NCBI RefSeq assembly: GCF_000374845.1
Contig: NZ_KB895421.1
Location: 1 to 64,000, forward strand
Origin: Paenibacillus terrigena DSM 21567
Lineage (GTDB): Bacteria; Bacillota; Bacilli; Paenibacillales; Paenibacillaceae
Length of the DNA: 64,000 nt
Reading direction: 5' to 3'
Positions 37,536-46,591 of the stretch are shown here, piece by piece (the first letter of the stretch is position 1; every line of letters starts with the position of its first letter). The notes beneath the pieces are model-generated. The model worked only from the letters and a program-made list of their open reading frames with translations, made no database searches and was not told the origin of the DNA. Position numbers and translations under genes: made by a program.

Positions 37536-39773
37536 TCATTTCAAACATAGTCCAAAATCTTCCTTATCCTTAGTGAGATGATTACTATAATGAGGGTCTA
37601 TTTCTAATTTTTCTCCCCACTTCTTCTTCATATAATTCACTTCTCTATTAAATCTTTCTATTTTCTCAGGAGTATCTTCATGTCCTCTACTCTTTGATTC
37701 ATGATGATATAGCTTCACATGAGGAAGCCATACATTGTTATAGCCTTTCTCTCTAATTTTCAGACAAAAATCGACATCATTAAAAGCTACAGCGAGTTCT
37801 TCTTCAAGCCCCCCCACTTCAAGAAAGCGAGTTTTTTTAACCATTAAACAAGCCGCTGTTACTGCAGAATAATTACTAACCATTTTTATTCTGCTAAAGT
37901 ACCCATTCTCATTTGAGTCAAAATATTTATGGCTATGTCCTGCAACACCACCTATTCCAAGCACTACACCTGCATGTTGAATTGTATTATCTGGGTATAA
38001 TAAACAAGCACCAACTACTCCTACTTCCTTTCTAATAGCCTGGCCCGCCATATCTGAAAGCCAAGATTCGCTTATGACTTCTATGTCGTTATTTAATAAT
38101 AAAATCAAATCCCCCTTAGCATAATTTACCCCTATGTTATTTAATTTTGAATAATTGAATGGTATGTCTGCTCTAATGACTCTAAATCTATCAATTTCTT
38201 TATTTATCCAGTATTCAAACAGTTCTAATGTAATTTCATCATCAGTACCATTATCTATTACAATCACTTCAAAATGGTCATATTGGGTAAACCTAAATAT
38301 AGACTGCAAGCATTTGTCCAATACTTCACCCATATTTCTCGTAGGGATAATAATGGAAACAAGAGGGTTGCTAGTCGGCATATGATTGAGTATATATAGA
38401 TTTGGAATCCCTTCAACTTGGCGCACTTCCGCATCATATCCTCGTCTTTGAATTGTTTCATTCAATGCCCTAATGCCAACATCACTTGTATAGTTTTTAA
38501 CCTCTGAAGACGAAGCCGTAGAACATGCAATAGTTCTCCAATGATACAATACCTTAGATATGTGTTTAATTCTATTTGTTCGTTCAGTAATTCTTAATAC
38601 TAGATCATAATCCTGACTCCCTTCAAATCCTTTTCTAAAACCACCAACTTCTTGAATTATTTTTTTTCTATAAACACTAAAATGACACGTGTACATCTGG
38701 GAAAGTAGCATATCTGGTGACCAATCTGGTTTGAAAAATGGAGAATGTCTTTTCCCAACAACACTTATTTTGTCCTCATCACTGTAAATCATATCCGTAT
38801 CAGGGTATGCATTTAATAACATTACATTCTCGTATAGTGCATCGATGGTTAACTCATCATCATGATCAAGAAGCCCCACAAACTCTCCTGTTGCAATTTC
38901 TAAGGCTGAATTGGAACAGGCCGAGATATGCCCATTGGATTCTCTATATACAACTTTAATGCGAGTGTCTAGTAACATATATTCATCTAACACTTTTCTG
39001 ATGTGAGGTTTGGTTGATGCGTCATCAGCAATGCATAGTTCCCAATTTGTATATAACTGATTTTGAACAGATTGAATACATTTTCTCAACCAAATCTCGT
39101 CGACATTATATACAGGAAGAATAATAGATATAAGTGGTAGATACTCGAAATTGTTTATTTCACTTTTAATTCTGATTTGATCATGTTCAGTTAAAGTATT
39201 TTCATCTACCCAAATTGAATAATCGTTATAGTTAAGTTTATTTTCCAGACCAACTCGCTTTATTTTTGCCCATAGCGATTTGGCTCCATTTGTACGGAAT
39301 TCTGCCAAGACTTTCTTCGCCAGTTTATATATTTCTTTTGGGGATACACCATCTTGCTCTAGTACTTTTGTCAATGAATGTACTAGTAATCTTCCTCTAA
39401 ATACTTTTTTAAGAGTAAAACAGTTGAAAACGAAACTAAGCAATAATTTTTCCCCTGTATCAATTCTCAATCGGTTAGCACCATGAGGTATAAATACAAA
39501 ACCTTTTTGATAGCCTCTTCCTTTTAATATGCTTGAGAAATTAATACTTCGAGATTCATCGAAGCCATGACCATTATCCCAGTAAAGTTTTAGTGGGATT
39601 CGCTCTGCTGCTTCCGAATACCATTCGAATCTATTCCAACCTGATTTAAACTTACCTTCAAGAATAAAATGTGGATCTTCTCCAATGGAGCACCACTTAT
39701 CTTCCTTTAATACTAAATCCGATACCGGAGTTAATTTCATATTGCCTTTTCGAGTATACTTCAATCCGTCCAC
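37536..39773 (-). CDS. Double GT2 glycosyltransferase with N-terminal beta-rich module
   Basis: 745 residues. N-terminal module (about 30-122) with LYWDNGHGFDESRS (63-76) and RID (103-105); a helical linker; first GT2 domain (about 213-440) with ISIILPVYNV, DHDDE at 303-307 and SQDYDLVLRI; second GT2 domain (about 470-720) with VSIIIPTRNMGEVLDKCL, LLNNDIEV and VAFNDVDFCLKIREKGY. This layout matches the polymerising rhamnosyltransferases of S-layer glycan loci (WsaE/WbbL-like), which add two or more sugars of the repeat. GTG start with GGAAGG 5 nt upstream. It follows the methyltransferase gene by 19 nt. Confidence 0.88.
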   Translation of the reverse strand: MDGLKYTRKGNMKLTPVSDLVLKEDKWCSIGEDPHFILEGKFKSGWNRFEWYSEAAERIPLKLYWDNGHGFDESRSINFSSILKGRGYQKGFVFIPHGANRLRIDTGEKLLLSFVFNCFTLKKVFRGRLLVHSLTKVLEQDGVSPKEIYKLAKKVLAEFRTNGAKSLWAKIKRVGLENKLNYNDYSIWVDENTLTEHDQIRIKSEINNFEYLPLISIILPVYNVDEIWLRKCIQSVQNQLYTNWELCIADDASTKPHIRKVLDEYMLLDTRIKVVYRESNGHISACSNSALEIATGEFVGLLDHDDELTIDALYENVMLLNAYPDTDMIYSDEDKISVVGKRHSPFFKPDWSPDMLLSQMYTCHFSVYRKKIIQEVGGFRKGFEGSQDYDLVLRITERTNRIKHISKVLYHWRTIACSTASSSEVKNYTSDVGIRALNETIQRRGYDAEVRQVEGIPNLYILNHMPTSNPLVSIIIPTRNMGEVLDKCLQSIFRFTQYDHFEVIVIDNGTDDEITLELFEYWINKEIDRFRVIRADIPFNYSKLNNIGVNYAKGDLILLLNNDIEVISESWLSDMAGQAIRKEVGVVGACLLYPDNTIQHAGVVLGIGGVAGHSHKYFDSNENGYFSRIKMVSNYSAVTAACLMVKKTRFLEVGGLEEELAVAFNDVDFCLKIREKGYNNVWLPHVKLYHHESKSRGHEDTPEKIERFNREVNYMKKKWGEKLEIDPHYSNHLTKDKEDFGLCLK

Positions 39774-39792
39774 ATCTACCTTCCATTCATAA

Positions 39793-41295
39793 TCATTTTT
39801 TCAACATACCTTTCACTCTACTTATAATCTTCCAACTTCTAGATTGATAAATAGAATTCAATAACGCTTCTTGTTCTTGATTAGAATACTGAAGTGAGTT
39901 AACTTCATCATTTTTATGTTCGATACACTCTTTCAATTTCTCTACTTCTTGAACTAACTCATTAATATCTTTGCTTAAACCCTGGATCTTACTATCTAAG
40001 TCTTTATTCATTTCATTCAACACTTCATTTTGTAGTTGTTGTGCTTCATAATATTTTTCTCTTTGATGCAGAACTTCGATTAAGTATGAAACATCTGAAA
40101 TTAAGATATTCAACTCGAAACTAATACTTTTTAATTCTATGCCTTTCTCAAATTCAATGACGAGATTAGGGTCATCTTTATCAAACAGATAAACATCATC
40201 AAGTTTATCGATATAATTCCCACTAACATAAAACGAAATCTCATTTCCATGATTAATACATATATTTCGTAGTTTAAAAATCCCTTTATAATTAGATGGA
40301 TCTATCCTTACTGATTTTATTTCTTTATCCAACTCATTGTTAACACTATAAAATCGAGATTGTTGTTCAGTATGAGATAATACAATGCTATACTCCTCAC
40401 TAAACCCTTTACCATAATCAAAGAAAACTTGAGCAAAATCGTCATGTGCATACTCTTTAGTACTTACAGGTATCTCTGTTTGATCCAATGTATTGAATAA
40501 TTGATAGAATATACTTTCTAGTTCATTTAACTTTTTTATAGCATCATAATCTTTTTCAGTGTTTGCAATGGACTCGATATGATCTACGTTATTTTTCTTA
40601 GAGCCCACAACAATCTTCCTATAAGAATTCTCAGTATAGTCATTAGGGAATATATATCGGTTATAGAATGTGTCGATTTCACTTCTATAAAGGGAAGTCT
40701 CACCTTTCTTTGCTGCAAAGAAATGCATATTCATTATTTTTTCCCACACATTAACATCTCCATGAGACAAAAAAGCATGATCGACTTTTAGGACAGACAA
40801 ATGCGAGACTAACTCTTCAAAATCAGGCAAACCATTCTCTCTATGCTCATCCAACCAAATAAAATCAGTATGAAATAAACTTTTATAAACCGCGTTCGTT
40901 CTTATTTCTGCACTTTCTACATGCGCTGAATGAAATGGTGCTGTAATAATGAAAAACTCAGAACTCACTCTATTTAATTCTTGAACAAACATTTGTCTTC
41001 TCTCGACTGGAATATGCTCATATACATCTAAAGCTACAACTACATCAAATGAATCATCATTGAACTCCATTTGTGTAGCGTCACCCTCGATATACTTTGG
41101 ATGATTTCTCAAATGCTCTGGAAGTGACAGATCCAAGTACGTAATTTCATCGCTTGGAAGAAATCTCTCTAAATTTTGGTGTTCATTTGCTCCTACTTCA
41201 AGAATTTTTAATTTACTATTGTTTCTTAGTTTGTCCACTACTAATTTTACATTGTTATATCGCTGAAACTGGTCGAATAATACATGTTCTATCAT
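39793..41295 (-). CDS. SAM methyltransferase with beta module and coiled-coil tail (chain terminator candidate)
   Basis: 500 residues. Class I SAM methyltransferase (about 1-200: ILEVGANEHQN motif I, YIEGDATQMEF, DVVVALDVYEHIP). Then a linker and a beta-rich module (about 285-350: QVFFDYGKGFSEEYS at 289-303, RIDP at 330-333), a long coiled coil (about 405-480) and the ending SIYQSRSWKIISRVKG found in many glycosyltransferase-associated proteins. By analogy with WbdD and WsaE it may methylate the non-reducing end of the glycan, stopping growth and marking it for export; the coiled coil could act as a length ruler. ATG at 41295 sits in an ATGA overlap with the wzt stop, with GGGAAG upstream. 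Confidence 0.82.
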   Translation of the reverse strand: MIEHVLFDQFQRYNNVKLVVDKLRNNSKLKILEVGANEHQNLERFLPSDEITYLDLSLPEHLRNHPKYIEGDATQMEFNDDSFDVVVALDVYEHIPVERRQMFVQELNRVSSEFFIITAPFHSAHVESAEIRTNAVYKSLFHTDFIWLDEHRENGLPDFEELVSHLSVLKVDHAFLSHGDVNVWEKIMNMHFFAAKKGETSLYRSEIDTFYNRYIFPNDYTENSYRKIVVGSKKNNVDHIESIANTEKDYDAIKKLNELESIFYQLFNTLDQTEIPVSTKEYAHDDFAQVFFDYGKGFSEEYSIVLSHTEQQSRFYSVNNELDKEIKSVRIDPSNYKGIFKLRNICINHGNEISFYVSGNYIDKLDDVYLFDKDDPNLVIEFEKGIELKSISFELNILISDVSYLIEVLHQREKYYEAQQLQNEVLNEMNKDLDSKIQGLSKDINELVQEVEKLKECIEHKNDEVNSLQYSNQEQEALLNSIYQSRSWKIISRVKGMLKK

Positions 41296-42506
41296 TTGAT
41301 CACTTCCCAACCATGGTTAATATAGAACTGACCTTCCGAAAAATACTTATTAGTAACGTGGAATTCGATTGCTTCTTGCTTGTAATCTATACATACTATT
41401 CCTTCGTTATTAAATACACCTATATCAAGCAAGTAAGTTCCAGATAAAATAGGTAGCTCTGGAATAATATATTTCACTACATGTCTCCCTAAATTGTTTG
41501 GTATTTCTATTTTTTCCAGATAAGTATTCGGTCCAAAAATGTATTCTCTCTTAGGCGTATATATAGCTACTCCTAGTAAAAAGCCTTCAATTATTTCTTC
41601 ATAAATTTCATATTCGACTTCAACTTCAAACCGATCAAAGCAATTAAAGTTTGCCTTATTCAACTTATATTTTGTGATCAGTGACATGATTTCATTATTC
41701 AGAGGAACAACAAAGTCTTCTTCAACTTCCATGCATACATCTAGCTCAATCTTCTTATTCAAATCCGGTACCACATCGTTTTTCATGTAATCCTCATACA
41801 AATCCACTACTTCACTTGATTGTCCACTTACAATTAATTCTCCATCTTTTATCCACAATGCTTTATTACAAAAACGCTTCACCTGCTCTGTTGCATGTGA
41901 AACAAACAAAATTGTAGTTCCTTCTTCTTTTAATTCTTTCATTTTATTTATACATTTTATTTGAAATCGACTATCTCCAACTGCCAGTGCTTCATCAACA
42001 ATTAATAGATCCGGTTCGACATTAATAGAGACAGCAAATGCAAGCCTTGCAAACATTCCACTTGAATATACTTTAACCGGTTGCTCAATAAAATCTCCGA
42101 TATCGGCGAACTCAATAATTGAATTTAATTTTTCTTCAATTTCTGAATTCGTCAACCCCATCATCATACCATTCAGAAAAATATTTTCTCTTCCTGTGTA
42201 TTCTGGATTAAATCCTGCACCCAGTTCTAATATCGCAGAAATCCTACCATTTACATCTATTGTTCCTGACGTTGGAGTCAAGACTCCTGTAATCATTTTT
42301 AACAACGTGGATTTACCCGATCCATTTTTACCTAGTATGCCAATAGCATCACCTTTATTCACTTGAAACGTAAGTCCATTTAAAGCACGAAACTCTTTAT
42401 AATGCTTTTTTTTACCAGGGAGGATCGCCTCCTTTAATCTATCAAACGGAGAATCATATAATTTATAAGTTTTCACTAGTTTTTCTACATTTACTATTAC
42501 ACTCAT
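41292..42506 (-). CDS. wzt: Polysaccharide ABC exporter ATPase Wzt with C-terminal recognition domain
   Basis: 404 residues. ATPase domain (1-about 245): Walker A GILGKNGSGKSTLLKMI, signature in YSSGMFARLAFAVS, Walker B LLIVDEALAVGDSRF, switch His in FVSHATEQV. The C-terminal part (about 260-404) is a Wzt_C-type beta sandwich, including GFLLGVAIYTPKREYIFGPN. In E. coli O8/O9a and Geobacillus such domains bind the capped end of the glycan before export, so the neighbouring methyltransferase probably supplies the tag. AAGGAGGG upstream of ATG. Lies 16 nt after wzm. Confidence 0.93.
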   Translation of the reverse strand: MSVIVNVEKLVKTYKLYDSPFDRLKEAILPGKKKHYKEFRALNGLTFQVNKGDAIGILGKNGSGKSTLLKMITGVLTPTSGTIDVNGRISAILELGAGFNPEYTGRENIFLNGMMMGLTNSEIEEKLNSIIEFADIGDFIEQPVKVYSSGMFARLAFAVSINVEPDLLIVDEALAVGDSRFQIKCINKMKELKEEGTTILFVSHATEQVKRFCNKALWIKDGELIVSGQSSEVVDLYEDYMKNDVVPDLNKKIELDVCMEVEEDFVVPLNNEIMSLITKYKLNKANFNCFDRFEVEVEYEIYEEIIEGFLLGVAIYTPKREYIFGPNTYLEKIEIPNNLGRHVVKYIIPELPILSGTYLLDIGVFNNEGIVCIDYKQEAIEFHVTNKYFSEGQFYINHGWEVIK

Positions 42507-42522
42507 ATTCAGCCCTCCTTTT

Positions 42523-43890
42523 CTAAATCACATCAGAAAAATGCGGCTTTAATCTTTTAAATATTTTTACCGCTACTACAAGCAAAAATGTACAGAACAT
42601 CCAGAAATATAGCGTATAATAAGGATGCTCGAAAAAATAAATATGATGAACTAAAGTATCTCTGAAACCCTCGACAATATAAAACACTGGATTTAACTTA
42701 AATATCCACAACCACGAGGCTGGTACCATCTCGAAAGACCATCCAATTGGAGTAAACCAGAAACCTATTTGCAGAATAATCATAACTATTTGATTTAAAT
42801 CCCTAAAAAACAGAACTACAGACGACACTATTATTGATGTAGCTAAAACCAAAACAAGCGAACATACGATATAATATAGTAATTGTATATGAATCAATTG
42901 AAAGTGGTAACCATAAATCATATATATAACCAATAGAAACAGAATAAAGAATCCATGTACAAAAAATGCGGATACTATTTTCACTGCTGGTAAAACCTCT
43001 ATTTTAAAAACAACTTTTTTAACTAAGTAACTATATTCCATAAAAACATTCGTTGACGAAGAGATTGCTTCTGAATAAAAAAACCATGGAATTATACCAG
43101 CTATAAACCATAATATAAATGGGACGTTTGAAACACCGCCCGCCCTTAAACCCACTTCAAAAACAAACCAGTAAGTCAAAATCATAACAATAGGTTGTAT
43201 AAATCCCCATATAACTCCTAAATAAGAAGAAGCATACTTCGTTCGAAAATCATTTTTTGCTAATTTAAAGATCAATGCTCTACTATTAACTAATTCTTTA
43301 ATATATATAATAGTGTCTCTACCATAAATAAATATCACACAACATATTAGTGATAAAATTATACTAATAGCTGCTCCAATAACAACCTGAATAAAGTTAA
43401 TGTTAGTCATACTTTTAGTAATAAAAGTATCTACTTTAAAAATAGTATATGGGTCCTCCCCCAGAGATGATACTTTCACCTGTTGTTCATTAATTGAGGA
43501 AATACTTAACTGATTCTTATCTATTTTAAAAACTTCATTTAATGGTATTAAAATCGAATGGTTACCGTGCACTGAAATATCTTTAACATCGAATTTTGCA
43601 GGCTTTCCACCAAAATCAATCCGAATAAATTTAGTGTTTTTAGGTATTTCGAAATTAAGTTTTTCCCAATCATTCATATCCTTATATGTCTTATGAATCG
43701 AATTCGCTTCTGTCCAATCAGCATCATAAGAACTAGAGTAGAACATCTGAATATCTGTTTCGATCGTAGATTTAAGTTCGACTGTTAGCTTGGGTAAAGT
43801 ATTATCTCTTTGATAATAACTCGTCATGAAAAAAAACAACACAAAACATATGATAAATCCAATTATAATATCAGTCTTTTTTCTGCTCAT
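42523..43890 (-). CDS. wzm: Polysaccharide ABC exporter permease Wzm with extra N-terminal outward beta domain
   Basis: 455 residues from ATG 43890 (AGGAG 5 nt upstream). The C-terminal part (about 205-455) is a standard ABC-2 exporter permease: FRTKYASSYLGVIWGFIQP, helices, and LNPVFYIVEGFRD. Ordinary Wzm proteins are about 260 residues. Here about 190 residues precede it: a membrane helix (8-26), a beta-rich domain (33-120: QMFYSSSYDADWTEANS at 48-64, RIDF at 90-93) and a second helix (168-190). The added domain should face outside. First gene of the long leftward operon. Confidence 0.85.
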   Translation of the reverse strand: MSRKKTDIIIGFIICFVLFFFMTSYYQRDNTLPKLTVELKSTIETDIQMFYSSSYDADWTEANSIHKTYKDMNDWEKLNFEIPKNTKFIRIDFGGKPAKFDVKDISVHGNHSILIPLNEVFKIDKNQLSISSINEQQVKVSSLGEDPYTIFKVDTFITKSMTNINFIQVVIGAAISIILSLICCVIFIYGRDTIIYIKELVNSRALIFKLAKNDFRTKYASSYLGVIWGFIQPIVMILTYWFVFEVGLRAGGVSNVPFILWFIAGIIPWFFYSEAISSSTNVFMEYSYLVKKVVFKIEVLPAVKIVSAFFVHGFFILFLLVIYMIYGYHFQLIHIQLLYYIVCSLVLVLATSIIVSSVVLFFRDLNQIVMIILQIGFWFTPIGWSFEMVPASWLWIFKLNPVFYIVEGFRDTLVHHIYFFEHPYYTLYFWMFCTFLLVVAVKIFKRLKPHFSDVI

Positions 43891-44103
43891 AACTTCTCCT
43901 AGACTCAAATTGTTTATTCACATTCATTAAAACACATCTTTTACTCACAACTTAACAATTGTATCAAAGCTGTATACTCAACACTACCACAAAAGTGATG
44001 TAATGTTACCTACACTTATTATACTATACATATTTCCCTTCTCCCCTACAGATATGGTAAAATGATGTCGTTATTTCGGAACGGAAAAGGAGATTATAGA
44101 AAA

Positions 44104-46539
44104 ATGTCAAATCCTACTTATGGGAAGAAGAGCAGCACTCCAAAAAGCATTATTGGACTGCAGCAGCAAGAAAACCCTCTAATCTATTGGATTTTAATGG
44201 GTGTATTCGTTCTCTTCTTACTCTGGTCCCCACTATGGGCCGCATTATTTAATGGACAACAGATTGCTTTTGAAAGACCACTTTATGAAGCAGTGCGCTG
44301 GGTATCTATTATTATGTTGGTCTTGGGTATCTATCTATTTAAAAACTGGAAACCAAAAGACCTGAAAGACTGGTATGCAATCCTCATTTTTGCATTGCCA
44401 TTGACTTATCTCATATCACTAATTCCTGCAGCTTCACACTATCAAGCCTTAAATATGGTCTATATCTATTTGATCTACGCGGTCATTTTTGTCATCGGTC
44501 TCTATTTTACACGAAAAACACGTGATAATTCGATTATCCAGAATACATTGCTAGTTTCGACATATTTCACTGTATTTTTCGGACTATTCCATTGGTTCGG
44601 CAACAGCAAGTTTATAGCAGCTGCGTTAGGGTGGTTAATCCCTCTTAAATCGCCGACAGGTACATACCTGGATGCTGTCATGATAGACTCTAACGGTCTG
44701 CGTTTGACGTCATTCTTTCAATATGCGAATACATATGCGGCATTTTTGATCGCAATTCTATTTGCAGCTGCGTTCCTTCTCGTTAAAAGTCGGAAGTGGT
44801 ATGTCTCAGCCATTCATGCGTTTATGCTTGTGCCTATAATACTATCCTTCTTTTTAACTCTTTCTCGTGCAGCATACGTTATTCTGCCAGTCGTGTTCTT
44901 GATCGTCATTCTGTGCCTCAAACCTTATCGACAAATTATGTATACCGTCCACGTAGCGCTCGCGTTCATTGCTTCGATGGCCATTTTAAATAAGGTGACA
45001 ACGATTGGTATTGCTGTAAACGGACAATTTAATGGATCTGAGTCCTTAAAAGGTTGGATGTTAACTCTCGGGGTTTCAATCCTTGTTGCAATAATCGCAA
45101 CATTGCTACAACATTTTGTAACACCATGGCTGCAACAAAAACTTAACAGCTTTGGACAACGTAAAGCATCATCTCTTGTTATGCCAGCTGCAGCGGTCAT
45201 TTTAGGCCTGGCAATGGTATTAATATTTATTGGCACAAGCGCGAAAAACCTACTTCCTGAGAACGTGAAAATCCGTCTCGAGAATATCAACTTCCAACAG
45301 CATAGTGTTCTTGAGCGTGCAACGTTCTATAAGGATGCGATGAAGTTGGTTGCTGACTATCCTGTATTCGGTGCCGGGGGTGGCGCATGGTATTCGATGT
45401 ATGAAAAATATCAGCACAACCCGTATACAAGCCGTCAAGCGCATAGCTTCTTCTTCCAAAACATTGTTGAGGTCGGAATTGTAGGTTTCCTTGTTCTTGT
45501 TGGTTTATTGATTCTATTCTTCTATACGTATATTAGAAATTATGTGAAAAGTGATGAAGCGAGCCGTGATTCGCATTTCTACTATTTCATTATTGCGATC
45601 GCGCTTCTCATTCATAGCATTCTAGACTTTGATATCAGCTACGTGTACGTCGGTGTGCTGCTATTCTTATGTCTTGGAGCTATGCTATCAAATATACAGC
45701 CTAAAGAATCCAAGAAGATGAAGAATGTCCAGGCTATTAAATGGGCATATCCTTCACTGATCTCAGTGCTTGCCATTGTGATGTTTATCTTTGCTCAAAT
45801 GTCGCTAAGCGCAAATGCAAGCTTTATGAAATCGCTCGACATGGTTCAGCAGCAGACAAGTAAAGACTATAATGAAATCGTTACGCCGATTAATAAAGCA
45901 TTAGGACTACGTGAGAATCCTGACTATGCTCAACTAAAAGTTCAATTACTTCAATCCGTGTATAGCCAGAACCAGAACCAACAGTTCTACGATGAAGCAC
46001 AGAACCTATTAGTTAAAACATTAGCGAAAGAACCTTATAATTTCCAATTAATAAGTTTACAAATGAATCAATATGAGCTGCTAGGTGATAAGAAAAACTT
46101 ACTTAAACTTGTTGAGGATCAGCTAACGAACTTCCCATGGAATATGTCCCTCTATGAGAAAGTGATCCAATTGAACACGGAGTTGGAAAGCTACGATGCG
46201 GCATTAGGAGCTTATCAAAAAATTCTCGATCAAAAACAAGTCCTTGCTTCATTGCCCAAAGAACAGTTACAAGGTCGAGCATTTGATATAACACCGAAGA
46301 TCAACTTAAATGTTGCCCAAATTTATTTCAATCAAGCTGACTATGCGAAAGCCGCAACTTTTATTAAGCCTCTGTTAACAGCTGATTATAATGATCCAGT
46401 TAATAGAGATATGGCTCGTTGGTATATCGTTTCCTTACAAAAACAAGGTACAACAGATCAAAGCGTATACGATGCGCTTATAGCAACAGATGCTAGTGAA
46501 AAAGAAGTACTTGCTGCAATTGCAGCAAGCGCAAAATAG
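44104..46539 (+). CDS. O-antigen-ligase-family membrane protein with C-terminal TPR-like region (WsfB-like)
   Basis: About 811 residues from ATG 44104 (AAAAGGAG 11 nt upstream); an ATG at 44062 has no ribosome site and overlaps a possible -10. The N-terminal two thirds have about 12-14 helices, with the Wzy_C/ligase domain signature around LTLSRAAYVILPVV and the large loop FGAGGGAWYSMYEKYQHNP (His-rich, catalytic loop), HSFFFQNIVEVGIVG. The C-terminal 230 residues are soluble alpha-helical repeats (NPDYAQLKVQLLQSVY, YDAALGAYQKIL) of TPR type. Homologous in layout to WsfB, the oligosaccharyl:protein ligase of Paenibacillus S-layer glycosylation; a polymerase is the alternative. It is read opposite to the rest of the cluster. 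Confidence 0.82.
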   Translation: MSNPTYGKKSSTPKSIIGLQQQENPLIYWILMGVFVLFLLWSPLWAALFNGQQIAFERPLYEAVRWVSIIMLVLGIYLFKNWKPKDLKDWYAILIFALPLTYLISLIPAASHYQALNMVYIYLIYAVIFVIGLYFTRKTRDNSIIQNTLLVSTYFTVFFGLFHWFGNSKFIAAALGWLIPLKSPTGTYLDAVMIDSNGLRLTSFFQYANTYAAFLIAILFAAAFLLVKSRKWYVSAIHAFMLVPIILSFFLTLSRAAYVILPVVFLIVILCLKPYRQIMYTVHVALAFIASMAILNKVTTIGIAVNGQFNGSESLKGWMLTLGVSILVAIIATLLQHFVTPWLQQKLNSFGQRKASSLVMPAAAVILGLAMVLIFIGTSAKNLLPENVKIRLENINFQQHSVLERATFYKDAMKLVADYPVFGAGGGAWYSMYEKYQHNPYTSRQAHSFFFQNIVEVGIVGFLVLVGLLILFFYTYIRNYVKSDEASRDSHFYYFIIAIALLIHSILDFDISYVYVGVLLFLCLGAMLSNIQPKESKKMKNVQAIKWAYPSLISVLAIVMFIFAQMSLSANASFMKSLDMVQQQTSKDYNEIVTPINKALGLRENPDYAQLKVQLLQSVYSQNQNQQFYDEAQNLLVKTLAKEPYNFQLISLQMNQYELLGDKKNLLKLVEDQLTNFPWNMSLYEKVIQLNTELESYDAALGAYQKILDQKQVLASLPKEQLQGRAFDITPKINLNVAQIYFNQADYAKAATFIKPLLTADYNDPVNRDMARWYIVSLQKQGTTDQSVYDALIATDASEKEVLAAIAASAK

Positions 46540-46547
46540 AAAATATT

Positions 46548-46590
46548 AAACGCCTTGAGCAAGGTATTAAGCCTTGCCAAGGCGTTTGTT
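46548..46590. terminator. Bidirectional terminator between the ligase gene and galU
   Basis: Perfect stem AAACGCCTTG/CAAGGCGTTT with inner GCAAGG/CCTTGC. T-rich DNA follows on both strands, so it ends the ligase transcript rightwards and galU leftwards. Confidence 0.85.
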
Positions 46591-46591
46591 A

